DNA from: Oscillospiraceae bacterium
GTDB taxonomy: Bacteria > Bacillota > Clostridia > Oscillospirales > Oscillospiraceae
Assembly: GCA_016286665.1 (NCBI GenBank)
Contig: JAEETX010000011.1
Coordinates: 1 to 51,328, forward strand
Length of the DNA: 51,328 nt
Direction: 5' to 3'
Part shown: one piece after another, positions 7,506-15,889 of the stretch
Layout: each line of letters starts with the position of its first letter
Numbering within the stretch: the first letter of the stretch is position 1
Notes under the pieces: generated by a model
Told to the model about the DNA's origin: nothing
The model's input: the letters and a program-made list of their open reading frames with translations, nothing else
Database searches by the model: none
Translations under genes and position numbers: made by a program

Positions 7506-7530
7506 GCCGCCGCGCGCAAAGCGCGGCGGC
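7506..7530 (+). other. Stable stem-loop after the tube gene
   Basis: GCCGCCGCGC (7506-7515) pairs with GCGCGGCGGC (7521-7530) around a 5-nt loop. No T-run follows, so it is not a classical terminator. It is well placed to protect a sheath-tube mRNA or to dampen read-through so that sheath and tube are made in excess. Confidence 0.6.
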
Positions 7531-7561
7531 ACGGAGGGCATTCCGGCAAACGGGGGAAATC

Positions 7562-7921
7562 ATGGAAACTGAATTTGAATTCGAACTGCCCAAGGGCTAT
7601 GTGGACAAGAACGGGGATGTTCACCGGCGCGGCACCATGCGTCTCGCCACGGCGGCGGACGAGATCCTGCCCATGCGCGATCCCAGGGTGCAGCAGAATG
7701 CGGGCTATCTCACCATCATCCTGCTCTCCAGGGTCATTACGAAGCTGGGCACCCTCAACGTCATCAACACCCATGTGATCGAGGGGCTTTTCACCATGGA
7801 CCTGGCCTATCTGCAGGATCTGTATCAGCGGATCAACATGTCGGATATGCCGTCCTACAAGGTCGTCTGTCCCCACTGCAATCAGCAGATCGAGGTACCG
7901 CTGGATTTTTTATTGGCTTAG
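7562..7921 (+). CDS. Tail-assembly-chaperone-like protein (frameshift donor)
   Basis: 119 aa. A small soluble protein located between the tube and the next tube-like genes, the position of tail assembly chaperones in long-tailed phages. N-terminal strand-rich region (ETEFEFELPKGYVDKNGDVHRRGTMRLAT), helical core (about 40-95, AGYLTIILLSRVITKLG), and a C-terminal CPHC pair (about residues 103-106) that could bind a metal. The last codons overlap a T TTT TTA slippery heptamer, so a minority of ribosomes may continue into the DUF6760 frame and make a 182-residue fusion, as lambda gpG/gpGT does. Chaperone identity rests on position and the frameshift site, not on sequence similarity I can verify. 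ATG has GGGGGAAATC upstream. Confidence 0.7.
   Translation: METEFEFELPKGYVDKNGDVHRRGTMRLATAADEILPMRDPRVQQNAGYLTIILLSRVITKLGTLNVINTHVIEGLFTMDLAYLQDLYQRINMSDMPSYKVVCPHCNQQIEVPLDFLLA
7892..7912 (+). other. Candidate -1 programmed ribosomal frameshift site
   Basis: T7906 TTT TTA7912 is an X XXY YYZ heptamer in exactly the right phase (zero frame GAT TTT TTA TTG GCT TAG). A Shine-Dalgarno-like GAGG (7892-7895) ends 10 nt before it, the spacing that stimulates -1 slippage in dnaX. After slipping, the -1 frame reads ATT GGC TTA GGA CTG and is open through the DUF6760 coding sequence to 8109. Confidence 0.6.
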
Positions 7922-7926
7922 GACTG

Positions 7927-8109
7927 GTGCTGTATCCGCAGGAGCAGCTCTATCAGGAGATGACCTTCCTGTCCTATTATCTGCACTGGTCCAGGAACGA
8001 CGTGATGAATCTGAGCCATCAGGAGCGCCGCCGGTGGTGCGCCGAGGTCTCAGCCGTCAATCAGAAACTCAGCGGCCCTGAGAAGAACAAAACCATTGAG
8101 CTCCGTTGA
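7927..8109 (+). CDS. DUF6760 family protein (or frameshift extension)
   Basis: 60 aa if begun at GTG 7927. The sequence LYPQEQLYQEMTFLSYYLHWSRNDVMNLSHQERRRWCAEVSAVN matches the small DUF6760 family seen in eCIS loci (recognised by pattern). It lies in the -1 frame relative to the preceding gene, 5 nt after its stop. Either it is translated independently by coupling (AGGA then 3 nt then GTG) or, more interestingly, as the C-terminal extension of the chaperone-like protein via frameshifting. Highly basic-helical end (RRRWCAEV). Likely an assembly factor rather than a structural part (inference). Confidence 0.75.
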   Translation: MLYPQEQLYQEMTFLSYYLHWSRNDVMNLSHQERRRWCAEVSAVNQKLSGPEKNKTIELR

Positions 8110-8129
8110 GATGTGAAGGAAAACTGCTA

Positions 8130-8663
8130 ATGGATATCCGACTGCCCTTCTTTCTGAAAAAACATACTGATCCGCTGACGGCCTTCCGGTTTCTCGTGGA
8201 GGTCGACGGCGACGCTGTGGGCGCATTTACGCAGTTTTCCGGCATCAAAATGGAGGTCCAGACCATTCAGGCCAGGTCCGGAAGCGATATCCGGGGAGTG
8301 CAGGCCAACATTCCCGTGCTCACAAGCTTTGCCCCCGTCACCCTCTCCAAGGGCGTTTTCGGAGACAACGCGTTTCTCGACTGGATGTTTGCGGCGGCCG
8401 CATCCGATTTCACCGGCCCCACGGGGCACAACCTTTACCGGACGATCAATGTCGTCGCTCTGGATGATTCCGGCGGCAGGGGCGTCATCTGGTCTCTGAA
8501 GGACGCCATGCCCATCCGCTACGAGCTGTCGCCCATGGACAGCAGCCGCAGCGAGGTGCTCACCGAGAGCGTCACCTTCGCTATTCACGGCGTGGATCGG
8601 AATGTTAACTTCATCAATCTGCTATGGGCGGTCGAGGAAGGGGTGACGCCGTATGGACAGTGA
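8130..8663 (+). CDS. Tube-like protein 2 (Afp5/6-like)
   Basis: 177 aa, same family as the major tube protein: FRFLVEVDGDAVGAFTQFSGIKMEVQT, then NAFLDWMFAAAASD, and RTINVVALDDSGG correspond to the tube segments FRYQVEIDGI, DFLDWVFSV and VTITLYDD. In Afp/PVC, extra tube paralogues (Afp5, Afp6) form the tube base near the baseplate, which is the likely role here. ATG 8130 has AAGGA 9 nt upstream; an upstream in-frame TTG at 8106 is less likely. Overlaps the next gene by 11 nt. Confidence 0.88.
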   Translation: MDIRLPFFLKKHTDPLTAFRFLVEVDGDAVGAFTQFSGIKMEVQTIQARSGSDIRGVQANIPVLTSFAPVTLSKGVFGDNAFLDWMFAAAASDFTGPTGHNLYRTINVVALDDSGGRGVIWSLKDAMPIRYELSPMDSSRSEVLTESVTFAIHGVDRNVNFINLLWAVEEGVTPYGQ

Positions 8664-9078
8664 TTACATTTCCGGCTCCTATTTTGAAGTGGCTCTGGCC
8701 GGACCGGGCGCCGCCATCGCCGGCAGGTTCACCGCCGTGAGCGGCCTGAATATGGAAATCGAATATGAGGTCTACAATGAGGGAGGCCTGAATTATCCGC
8801 GCTTTTTCTTCAAGGAGAACAAGCCCCAGATCCTGGTGCTGGAGCAGGGGGTCGTCACCACCGTCGATTCCGTCTCTCTGCTGATGGGAATGAGCGCCAC
8901 CGGCATGGCCATCCCCCTGGCGGGTACGGTCATCCTCATGGACAGCTTCGGGGAAGCCCAGCGGACCTGGACCATCGTCGGTGCGTACCTCAAGAAGTAT
9001 GTGGGCCCCGATCTGAACAGCAATCAGCCTGCGCTTGCGGTGAGCCGCATCGAGCTGATCTACAACGGGTGTTACTGA
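8653..9078 (+). CDS. Tube-like protein 3 (Afp5/6-like)
   Basis: 141 aa, third tube-fold paralogue: SYFEVALAGPGAAIAGRFTAVSGLNMEIEYEVYNEGG corresponds to the tube start, and AGTVILMDSFGEAQRTWTIVGAYLKKYVGPDL to the C-terminal strands. The shortest of the three, as expected for an adaptor ring between tube and hub. The ATG overlaps the preceding gene by 11 nt and has GAGGAAGGGG upstream; its TGA overlaps the next ATG (TGATG), so the three genes are probably translationally coupled. Confidence 0.88.
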   Translation: MDSDYISGSYFEVALAGPGAAIAGRFTAVSGLNMEIEYEVYNEGGLNYPRFFFKENKPQILVLEQGVVTTVDSVSLLMGMSATGMAIPLAGTVILMDSFGEAQRTWTIVGAYLKKYVGPDLNSNQPALAVSRIELIYNGCY

Positions 9079-12000
9079 TGGAATCCCTCGGTGTAATAAA
9101 ACCGGATATGCGGATCGAGAGACAGGATACCCTGTCTCCCTTTGGGCTTTTGACGCAGCTTTTCACCCAGGAGCTGCTCCGCCGCAACGCCCGTCCCATG
9201 GAAAGCTACCGCCCGCTGCGGCTGGCTTATCTGGAGGAAGAAGAGCAGGATGCCGCCGCCGCGCCGGAGATCCATTTCGATTTGGATGTGGACCTGATCG
9301 TCAACCGTCTGCTGAAGCAGGAAAAAGCGAAGAAAAAAGAGAAGGACGAGAAGAAAACGCCCGCGGAGCGGATCATCGAGCGGGTGATCCTGCGGGAAAA
9401 GGAAATCCGCACCGCCTACCCGGAGACACGCCGGGTGGTGGTGGAAAGCGGCGGAAAGCGCATAACGGGCAGCCTGCCGGTAAGGAATCCTGCCCGGGTC
9501 AATGCGCCCGCGCAGGGAAAAGAAAGCATCCGGGAGTCCGAGGGGACGGAGCGGCAGGCCGGAGAGAGGCGCAGCACACGGCAGACAGAAGTACTGCGTC
9601 CCTCTGCGGCACTGGCGCCCTTCGCCCCGGCAGCCGCCGGGACAAAGCGGGAACTCACGCTCACCACCCGCGCGCGGACGCTGACCCTGGCCAGCCAGGC
9701 GATGTCCGTGCCGTCCGCAGGCGGCTGGACGCCCAAGGAGCGGGAGGTCCATCCGGGCTATCCCGTGAAAGGGGCAAAAACGAGCGAACCGGGCCTTTCC
9801 GCGGGCAGCATCCTTTTGCCGGATGTGATGCGCCGCCGCCGTGAAGCGGCGCTGGAGCGCCGGGAAACGCCGGGCCTCACCGGCGGAGCGCCGGAGACGC
9901 TGGAATCCCTGGAGAACGCCCTGACCTGGGCGGTGGAGGGAACGGACGAGACGCCGGAAACGGAGCGGCTGGTCCGGGAGGTCCGCCGCGCGGTGATGGA
10001 TACGGTCCGCCGCAATGCAGCCAAAGAAACGGCGCCGCGGGAAAATGCGCCTGCAGAGCGCGCCTCCGAGAGAGAATGGCGCAGTTCCTCGGCGCCGCGG
10101 GCAGGGGAAACCGATCAGAAGCGCAGCAGCGCTCCCGCTGCACGCCCACAGGAAGAAGCCTTGCGTTCGGGGACGGACGTCGCGCAGACCGGAACCTTTC
10201 GGAAGGAGTTGCAGGCCGGACAGGCTGCCGCTTCCGGGGAGACCGCCGTTCGGGAAGAACGGTTTCCGGAAGAAACCGGGCTGACAGTCGGGCGCCCATC
10301 GGATATCCGGGCGGAAGAACGCGCGCCGCTGATCTACCGCGAGGAAAGCGCGCAGCAGTTCTCGGAGATAACGGAAGACGACGGCCGGGGGGCGCAAAGC
10401 GCGGCGAAGCCCGTGCCTGCCGCCCCGACGAAACGCGGCGACGGTCAGATCACAGCCGGCAGCGCCGCCATACGCGAAGAATACGATAAAGCTGCTTCAC
10501 CGCGAAGCGGCGACGTTCCCGGCGGGGAGCAAACAGCCCGATCCGCGGAGACCGCGGTCCCCGGCGTTCCGGTTTCGCCGGAAGCCGCAGCGGCGAAGAC
10601 GGTGATCCCGGCTGCTCTGCCCGCGGAGGGCGCGGCTGCGGGAGCGCCTGCCGCCCTGGTTTACCGCGAAGAAACAGAAGGATCGGCGCAGCCGCTTTCA
10701 CCGCGGCAGAACGCGGAGGAACGCGCGCCGGAAAGGATTCCGGAGGCAGCTGTTCAGACTGCGAACATAGCGGACACCCCGGCGACGGCGGCCATCCCGG
10801 CGGAACCGGCGGCACAGGTTGGAAAACCCGCCGCGCTGGTCTACCGGGAAGGGACAGAAGCATCGGGAGCGTCCGCCGTTCCGCAGCGGAGCGGGGAAGA
10901 ACAGAGACCCCAAAAAGCGGCGGATGTGGTCGTCGCGGTCACGGGAGAGGCGGAAAGCCCTGCGGCAGCCGTTCCGGCGGAGCCGGCGGCACAGATTGGA
11001 GAACCTGCCGCCCTGGTCTACCGGGAAGGAACAGAAGAAGCGGAAGCATCCGCTGCGCCGCAGCGGAGAGCAGAAGAACATAGACCCCAAAGAGCGGCAG
11101 AGACGGCCGCATATCGGCAACCGGGCGAAAAACCCGGGGATATGGAACCGGCTGCGCAGAAGCCGGTTTCCAAGGAAACGGTCATCACGGCTGCGGGAGA
11201 GGCGGAAAGTCCTGCGGCGGCTATCCCGGCGGAACCGGCGGCACAGGTTGGAGAACCTGCCGCGCTGGTTTACCGGGAAGGAACAGAAGAAGCGGAAGCG
11301 TCCGCTTCGCCGCAGCGGAGAGCAGAAGAACATAGACCCCAAAGAGCGGCAGAGACGGCCGCACATCGGCAACCGGGCGAAAAACCCGGGGATATGGAAC
11401 CGGCTGCGCAGAAGCCGGTTTCCCCGGAAACGGTCGTCACAGCCACGGGCAAGACGGAAAGCCCTGCGGCGGCTATCCCGGCGGAACCGGCGGCACAGGT
11501 TGGAGAACCTGCTGCGCTGGTTTACCGGGAAGGAACAGAAGAAGCGGAAGCGTCCCCTTCGCGGCAGCGGAACGCAGATGAACAGACACCCCAAAGAGAA
11601 ACGGAGACGGTCGTTCATATTCCGCCGGCCATTGAACCCCGCAGTGCGGTGTCCCCGAATGTGGGACCGGCTGCGCAGACACCGGTTTCCCCGGAGACGG
11701 TCGTCACGGTCGCGGGCAAGACGGAAAGCCCTGCATCGGTCCTCCCAGCAGCCATCCCGGCGGAACAGGCAGCATCTGCAGAAAAACCTGCCGCGCTGAT
11801 TTACCGGGAAGGAACAGAAGAAGCGGAAGCATCCCCTTCGCCGCAGCGGAGGGCAGAAGAACATAGACCCCAAGAAACGACGGAAACGGCCAGCCGGACC
11901 CGCCCGACCATTGAGCCCCGCAGTGCGGCGTCCCTGGATAGGGGACCGGCGGCACAGAAACCGGTTTCCCCGGAAACAGCCGTTCCGGTCGCGGGAGGGA

Positions 12001-13835
12001 CGGAAAGCCCTGCTCCGGTCCTCCCGACAGCCCTCCCGGCGGAACCGGCTGCACCTTCCGGCACGCCTGCCGCGCTGATTTACCGGGAAGGAACAGAAGA
12101 AGCGGAAGCATCCGCTGCGCGGCAGCGGAGGGCAGAAGAAAATAGACCCCAGGGAACGACGGAAACGGCCAGCCGGACCCGCCCGGCCATTGAGCCCCGC
12201 AGTGCGGCGTCCCCGGATAGGGGACCGGTTACAAAGAAGCCGGTTTCCCCGGAAACAGCCTTCACGGTCGTGGGTGAGGCGGAAAGCCCTGCCCCGGTCC
12301 TTCCGGCAGCCCTTCCGGCGGAGCCGGCGGCGACGACGGAGGAGCCCGCCGTGGTCGTCTACCGGGAAGCAGCAGAGGAAACGCCGCGTGTCCCGGAAGC
12401 CTGGAAACGCCCCGGTCAGCCGGAAGGTCCCGCCGCTCCGTTTCCGCAGCAGAGAAACGCGGAAGAACAGAGAATCCGGAGCACATCGGAGCGGGTCGTG
12501 GAGAACGACCGGACCGGGCAAATCCGCAGTACGGTTTCCCCGCAAGGAGAACCGGCGGCAGCAAAGACAGGCATTTCTCAGGAAATCCGCATACAGGAGC
12601 GGGAAGCACCCGGCCCGTCCATCCCGGCGGCTATCCCCGCGGAAGCGGCAGCGTCGGCAGGCGAGCCTCCCGTGCTGGTTTACCGGGAAGAAGCATCGGA
12701 GGAAGCGCCGCGCGCCCCGAAGGACGGGAAGCGCGCCGGGCAGCCGGCAGGACCTGCCGCCATTCCGCTCCCGCCGCAGAGAAACGCGGAAAACCGGCAG
12801 ACCCGAAGCACAACGGAGACGGCCGCGGAGAACGAGCGGACCGGACAGATCCGCAGTACGGTTTCCCCGCAAGGAGAACCGGCGGCGGCAAAGACAGGCG
12901 TTTCTCGGGAAATCCGCATACAGGAGCGGGAAGCACCCGGCCCGTCCATCCCGGCGGCCATCCCCGCGGAAGCGGCGGCGCCGGCAGAGGAGCCTCCCGC
13001 GCTGGTTTACCGGGAAGCGGAAATGACAGCTCCTCCGCAGGGCGGGGAAGAAACGCCGCCCACCCCCCCGGCGCCGGAAGCGGAGGAGGGACCCCGCGCC
13101 GTGCCTGCGCAGGCGCTCCCGGTGTCTCAGATGAGCATCCAGGCGGACGCGCCCATCCTGCTGACCCATCGGACGGAGGCGGACGCGCAGTTCTCCGCCG
13201 CCGCGAGCCGGGCAGCCAGGGATATCCGGGTGACGGCGGAGCATGAACCGCTCCGGATGACGCCTCCGAAGCGAGGTCAGCGCCCGGAAGCAAAGGCGGC
13301 AAAGCCCGCCGCGGGACGGCCGGGGCGCAGCGAAAGCCCTGTGCACGCCGCCCCGGAGGCGAAAGCGCTCCCGGCGGCAGCACCGGTCCCAGAAGCGGGA
13401 ACTGCGCAGGAGCAGGCGCCGCTGGTTTACGCAGCGCCTGCCCAGGCCGCGGAAAGTCTCGCGGGGGAGGCGGCAGCAAGGCCCTCGCAAAAAGCACAGG
13501 ACAATAAGAACGAAAGCCTGCCCTCCTGGGCGAAAGAACTGCTGGAGCAGGCGGGCGTAACGGATACGGCGCAGCAGGCTGCCGCCTTCAGCGGCAGGGT
13601 GAACGGCGTTTCCGCCGGCAGAACGGTCAACTGGACGGCGCCGGCAGCGGGAACTCCTTCCCGCGTACCCGGCATGGACGCCCCCGCGGAGCTGTCCTTC
13701 CGGGAGCGGGAGCATTCCGGGGAGACGCCCTACCGGCCTCCGATCAGCGACGCGGAGCTGCGGCGCACGGCGGACAGGGTCTATCGGATCATTGAGGAAC
13801 GGCTGCGGCTGGAGCTGCGGCGCAGCGGAAGATAA
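9078..13835 (+). CDS. Giant Pro/Ala/Glu repeat protein of the CIS operon
   Basis: 1585 aa, no known family recognised. A unique N-terminus (residues 1-150: hydrophobic/charged, with a Lys-rich coiled stretch near residues 77-95) and a short C-terminal helix (DAELRRTADRVYRIIEERLRLELR, about 1555-1578, given here in parts: DAELRRTADRV then YRIIEERLRL) flank some 900 residues of low-complexity sequence dominated by Pro, Ala, Glu, Thr and Arg. Eleven [AV][LV][IV]YRE motifs occur in it at spacings of 59-109 residues. No signal peptide or membrane span. It sits between the tube paralogues and the LysM tube initiator, so it should contact tube/baseplate. Possible roles are a flexible scaffold, a length-setting or tape-measure substitute, or a cargo tether; none is proved. 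Confidence 0.85.
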   Translation: MESLGVIKPDMRIERQDTLSPFGLLTQLFTQELLRRNARPMESYRPLRLAYLEEEEQDAAAAPEIHFDLDVDLIVNRLLKQEKAKKKEKDEKKTPAERIIERVILREKEIRTAYPETRRVVVESGGKRITGSLPVRNPARVNAPAQGKESIRESEGTERQAGERRSTRQTEVLRPSAALAPFAPAAAGTKRELTLTTRARTLTLASQAMSVPSAGGWTPKEREVHPGYPVKGAKTSEPGLSAGSILLPDVMRRRREAALERRETPGLTGGAPETLESLENALTWAVEGTDETPETERLVREVRRAVMDTVRRNAAKETAPRENAPAERASEREWRSSSAPRAGETDQKRSSAPAARPQEEALRSGTDVAQTGTFRKELQAGQAAASGETAVREERFPEETGLTVGRPSDIRAEERAPLIYREESAQQFSEITEDDGRGAQSAAKPVPAAPTKRGDGQITAGSAAIREEYDKAASPRSGDVPGGEQTARSAETAVPGVPVSPEAAAAKTVIPAALPAEGAAAGAPAALVYREETEGSAQPLSPRQNAEERAPERIPEAAVQTANIADTPATAAIPAEPAAQVGKPAALVYREGTEASGASAVPQRSGEEQRPQKAADVVVAVTGEAESPAAAVPAEPAAQIGEPAALVYREGTEEAEASAAPQRRAEEHRPQRAAETAAYRQPGEKPGDMEPAAQKPVSKETVITAAGEAESPAAAIPAEPAAQVGEPAALVYREGTEEAEASASPQRRAEEHRPQRAAETAAHRQPGEKPGDMEPAAQKPVSPETVVTATGKTESPAAAIPAEPAAQVGEPAALVYREGTEEAEASPSRQRNADEQTPQRETETVVHIPPAIEPRSAVSPNVGPAAQTPVSPETVVTVAGKTESPASVLPAAIPAEQAASAEKPAALIYREGTEEAEASPSPQRRAEEHRPQETTETASRTRPTIEPRSAASLDRGPAAQKPVSPETAVPVAGGTESPAPVLPTALPAEPAAPSGTPAALIYREGTEEAEASAARQRRAEENRPQGTTETASRTRPAIEPRSAASPDRGPVTKKPVSPETAFTVVGEAESPAPVLPAALPAEPAATTEEPAVVVYREAAEETPRVPEAWKRPGQPEGPAAPFPQQRNAEEQRIRSTSERVVENDRTGQIRSTVSPQGEPAAAKTGISQEIRIQEREAPGPSIPAAIPAEAAASAGEPPVLVYREEASEEAPRAPKDGKRAGQPAGPAAIPLPPQRNAENRQTRSTTETAAENERTGQIRSTVSPQGEPAAAKTGVSREIRIQEREAPGPSIPAAIPAEAAAPAEEPPALVYREAEMTAPPQGGEETPPTPPAPEAEEGPRAVPAQALPVSQMSIQADAPILLTHRTEADAQFSAAASRAARDIRVTAEHEPLRMTPPKRGQRPEAKAAKPAAGRPGRSESPVHAAPEAKALPAAAPVPEAGTAQEQAPLVYAAPAQAAESLAGEAAARPSQKAQDNKNESLPSWAKELLEQAGVTDTAQQAAAFSGRVNGVSAGRTVNWTAPAAGTPSRVPGMDAPAELSFREREHSGETPYRPPISDAELRRTADRVYRIIEERLRLELRRSGR
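10335..13010 (+). repeat. In-frame tandem repeat array (LVYRE motif)
   Basis: The codons for YRE (TAC CG...) recur at 10335, 10662, 10842, 11019, 11271, 11523, 11802, 12081, 12360, 12681 and 13008. The periods are 327, 180, 177, 252, 252, 279, 279, 279, 321 and 327 nt, all multiples of three. The 252- and 279-nt units are nearly identical in DNA, e.g. the unit around 11271 repeats that around 11019, indicating recent unequal crossing-over. Degenerate versions (LLTHRTE, LVYAAP, LSFRERE) continue to about 13.7 kb. Confidence 0.9.
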
Positions 13836-13999
13836 AGGCAACACCGCACAATTCTGGTGCGCAGATTGCGCAGTCAGAATATTCGTCAGATTGTCTGAAA
13901 ATCGCGGGGAATACTTCCTGTATTGGCCAAGATTTTCGGGCAATATGACGGAACATGATGCAAGCAAGATGTGTGCCGAGAACTAACGCGGTGTTGCCT
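13836..13999. mobile_element. MITE-like element with 12-bp terminal inverted repeats
   Basis: AGGCAACACCGC (13836-13847) and its exact complement GCGGTGTTGCCT (13988-13999) bound a 164-bp segment that is visibly more AT-rich than its neighbours and has internal dyads (TGCGCA repeated; CAGAttgTCTG). AA follows each outer end, possibly a short target duplication. It lies cleanly between a stop codon and the next ribosome site, in the middle of the operon. It encodes no convincing protein and would depend on a transposase elsewhere. Confidence 0.65.
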
Positions 14000-14044
14000 A
14001 AACTGCGGTTTTGCGCAAGAGCATGAGAAGGAGGCGGAAGCAGG

Positions 14045-14782
14045 ATGTTCGTGGGCTTGCCCAATCCCAATATACTGATCCCTCTGGAGAAGATGCGGAT
14101 CACCAATCTGGACGCGAAAGCGCCTCCCAAATCCATCGAGGTGCTCTATAACCCCCAGAGCTATGTCCGCCAGAAATCCGTGAACTACATGAGCATCCCC
14201 CTGCTTGGTGCGGATGCGCCCATCGTGCAGTTCCAGAGCGGGGCCAACGAGGTGCTCACCTTCGAGCTCTTCTTCGACAGCGTATCCGCCGGCGCGGAGG
14301 TGGGCGGAACGGCGGCGGACCGCCTGCTGTTCGCGGCCAACAGCCTCCTGCCCACCATCACCGGTCAGATCGACGTGCGGGACTATACCAAAAAGATCAC
14401 CGACCTCATGTATGTGGACAGCGATCTGCATCATCCGCCGGAGCTGAAGGTGGAGTGGTCGTCGCTCCAGTTCAAGGGCTTTCTGGCCCAGTGCGAACAG
14501 CGCTTCGTGCGCTTCGATGAACAGGGAAGACCCGTCCGCGCTTACCTGAAGTGCACCTTCATCGAGCATCGGGACATCAAGAAGCTCTTTGTCGCAAACC
14601 CCCTCAACTCCCCGGACACGACCAAGTATCACACCGTCCGGCAGGGGGATTCCCTCTGGTCCCTGGCCGCCGCGGAATACGGCGACGCCGGGAAGTGGCG
14701 GGTGATCGCCTCGGCCAACGGCATCGCCAATCCCCGCATCCTGCGGAGCGGGGAGACCCTGGTCGTTCCCGCGCTCGTGTGA
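14045..14782 (+). CDS. CIS tube initiator with C-terminal LysM (Afp7/Pvc7-like)
   Basis: 245 aa. The N-terminal domain (about 20-185: IEVLYNPQSYVRQKSVNY, then LTFELFFDS, DLMYVDSDLHHPPELKVEW) is the CIS tube-protein N-terminal family, and the last 50 residues (YHTVRQGDSLWSLAAAEYG ... GETLVVPALV) are a LysM domain. In Afp/PVC this protein sits at the baseplate between the hub and the tube; the LysM-like domain there is structural, comparable to T4 gp53. AAGGAGG lies 9 nt before the ATG. The gene resumes the operon after the inserted 164-bp element. Confidence 0.93.
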   Translation: MFVGLPNPNILIPLEKMRITNLDAKAPPKSIEVLYNPQSYVRQKSVNYMSIPLLGADAPIVQFQSGANEVLTFELFFDSVSAGAEVGGTAADRLLFAANSLLPTITGQIDVRDYTKKITDLMYVDSDLHHPPELKVEWSSLQFKGFLAQCEQRFVRFDEQGRPVRAYLKCTFIEHRDIKKLFVANPLNSPDTTKYHTVRQGDSLWSLAAAEYGDAGKWRVIASANGIANPRILRSGETLVVPALV

Positions 14783-14794
14783 GGAGGACGCGGC

Positions 14795-15889
14795 ATGGAC
14801 CAGGGGACCTACACGTATCTGCAGCTGGCGGACAAATACAAGCAGTTCGAAGCGCCGGGTTTTGAGATCCTGGTGGACGGGAAGACCCTGCCGCCCGGCA
14901 ACTACTATATCCCCAGCGTCGATGTGGAGATCACCGCGGGCGGTTCTGTCGGCGGATGCAGCTTCACCATCGAGGGACTGTATAACTATGAAAAGAGCAA
15001 GTGGGAGAATGACGCGGCCAAGCTCATCAAGCCCGGCGCGAAGCTGACGGTCAACGGCGGCTATGAGACGCGCAAGGAAATCTTCTACGGGTATGTGGAC
15101 GACTATTCTCTGGACTATTCCGCCGAAGGCTCCCCCAACATCAGAGTCAACGGGCTGGACGGGCTGGGCTATCTCATGAGCATGTGCGAGCCCATCTACG
15201 CCGGGGAAAAAAAGCCCAAGGAGATCGTGCAGGCCGTGCTGCAGAAAAGCCAGAGCGCCGGCTTCGCCAAATCCGTGACGGTGGGGCAGCTGACGGACTA
15301 TGAGACGCCCGTCATCAAGGAACAGACGGACGACCTGAAATTCCTGCAGGTGATGGCCCAGCGCTACGGGGCGACCCTGTTTGCCGTGGATGGGGAGCTG
15401 ATTTTCGACAACCTGGTCACCAAGACTGCGCCCATCCTGACCCTGACCATCGGCAAGAGCGTGAAGCGCTTTTCCAAGCGGGTCTCCCTGGCCCACCAGG
15501 TGGGCAAGGTGGAGGTCATGGGCAGGGATATCAATCAGAAGGCCGTTTCGGGCAGCGCCACCAGCGTGACCACGGGGGGCGAAGGGAAAACCGCGGCGGA
15601 ATGGGTCAGCGGACTGAAAAACGCGGTGCTGCGGGAGCGTACGGAGTACGCCCGGACGCAGAAGGAATGCGAGACCCTGGCGCAGCACCGGCTCAACAGC
15701 ATCGCCATGGGCTTCGTGACCGGGGAGGGGGAGTGCATCGGCATCCCCGAACTGATTCCCGGCCGCTATATCAAGATCGACGGCGGTGACGAGAAGACCA
15801 ACGGCACCTATTTCATCACCAAGGTCCGCCACAGCATCTCCATCAATTCCTATACCACCTCCTTTGAAGTGAAGGGAGCGAAAGCATGA
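14795..15889 (+). CDS. Baseplate hub, gp27/gpD-like (N-terminal half of Afp8)
   Basis: 364 aa. Phage late-control gpD/VgrG hub fold: FEILVDGKTLPPG, VDVEITAGGSVGGCSFTIEG, a tandem of beta domains with GYVDDYSLDYSAEGSPNIRVNGLDGLG, and the second domain QVMAQRYGATLFAVDGELIFDN. Forms the trimeric hub on which the tube rests and from which the spike hangs. In Afp8 and VgrG hub and spike are one polypeptide; here the gp27-like part ends at 15889 and the spike starts at 15886 with an ATGA overlap. GAGGAGG lies upstream of the ATG. Confidence 0.93.
   Translation: MDQGTYTYLQLADKYKQFEAPGFEILVDGKTLPPGNYYIPSVDVEITAGGSVGGCSFTIEGLYNYEKSKWENDAAKLIKPGAKLTVNGGYETRKEIFYGYVDDYSLDYSAEGSPNIRVNGLDGLGYLMSMCEPIYAGEKKPKEIVQAVLQKSQSAGFAKSVTVGQLTDYETPVIKEQTDDLKFLQVMAQRYGATLFAVDGELIFDNLVTKTAPILTLTIGKSVKRFSKRVSLAHQVGKVEVMGRDINQKAVSGSATSVTTGGEGKTAAEWVSGLKNAVLRERTEYARTQKECETLAQHRLNSIAMGFVTGEGECIGIPELIPGRYIKIDGGDEKTNGTYFITKVRHSISINSYTTSFEVKGAKA

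Noticed and set aside
7506-7530. Rho-independent terminator after the tube gene
   Set aside because: Strong stem but no T-run, and the structural operon clearly continues; called a stem-loop instead.
10335-13010. CRISPR-like repetitive DNA
   Set aside because: Repeat units are long, of variable length, always multiples of three and in frame, with no short constant repeat/unique spacer pattern.
10698-13967. A 1089-residue open frame on the minus strand opposite the repeat protein
   Set aside because: It mirrors the repeat array, is Arg/Cys/Phe-rich without domain features, starts within the inverted-repeat element and has no ribosome site. It is a GC-rich shadow.
13841-13996. Small proteins within the 164-bp inverted-repeat element
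   Set aside because: Short frames on both strands lack ribosome sites and fold features; the segment is better explained as a non-coding mobile element.
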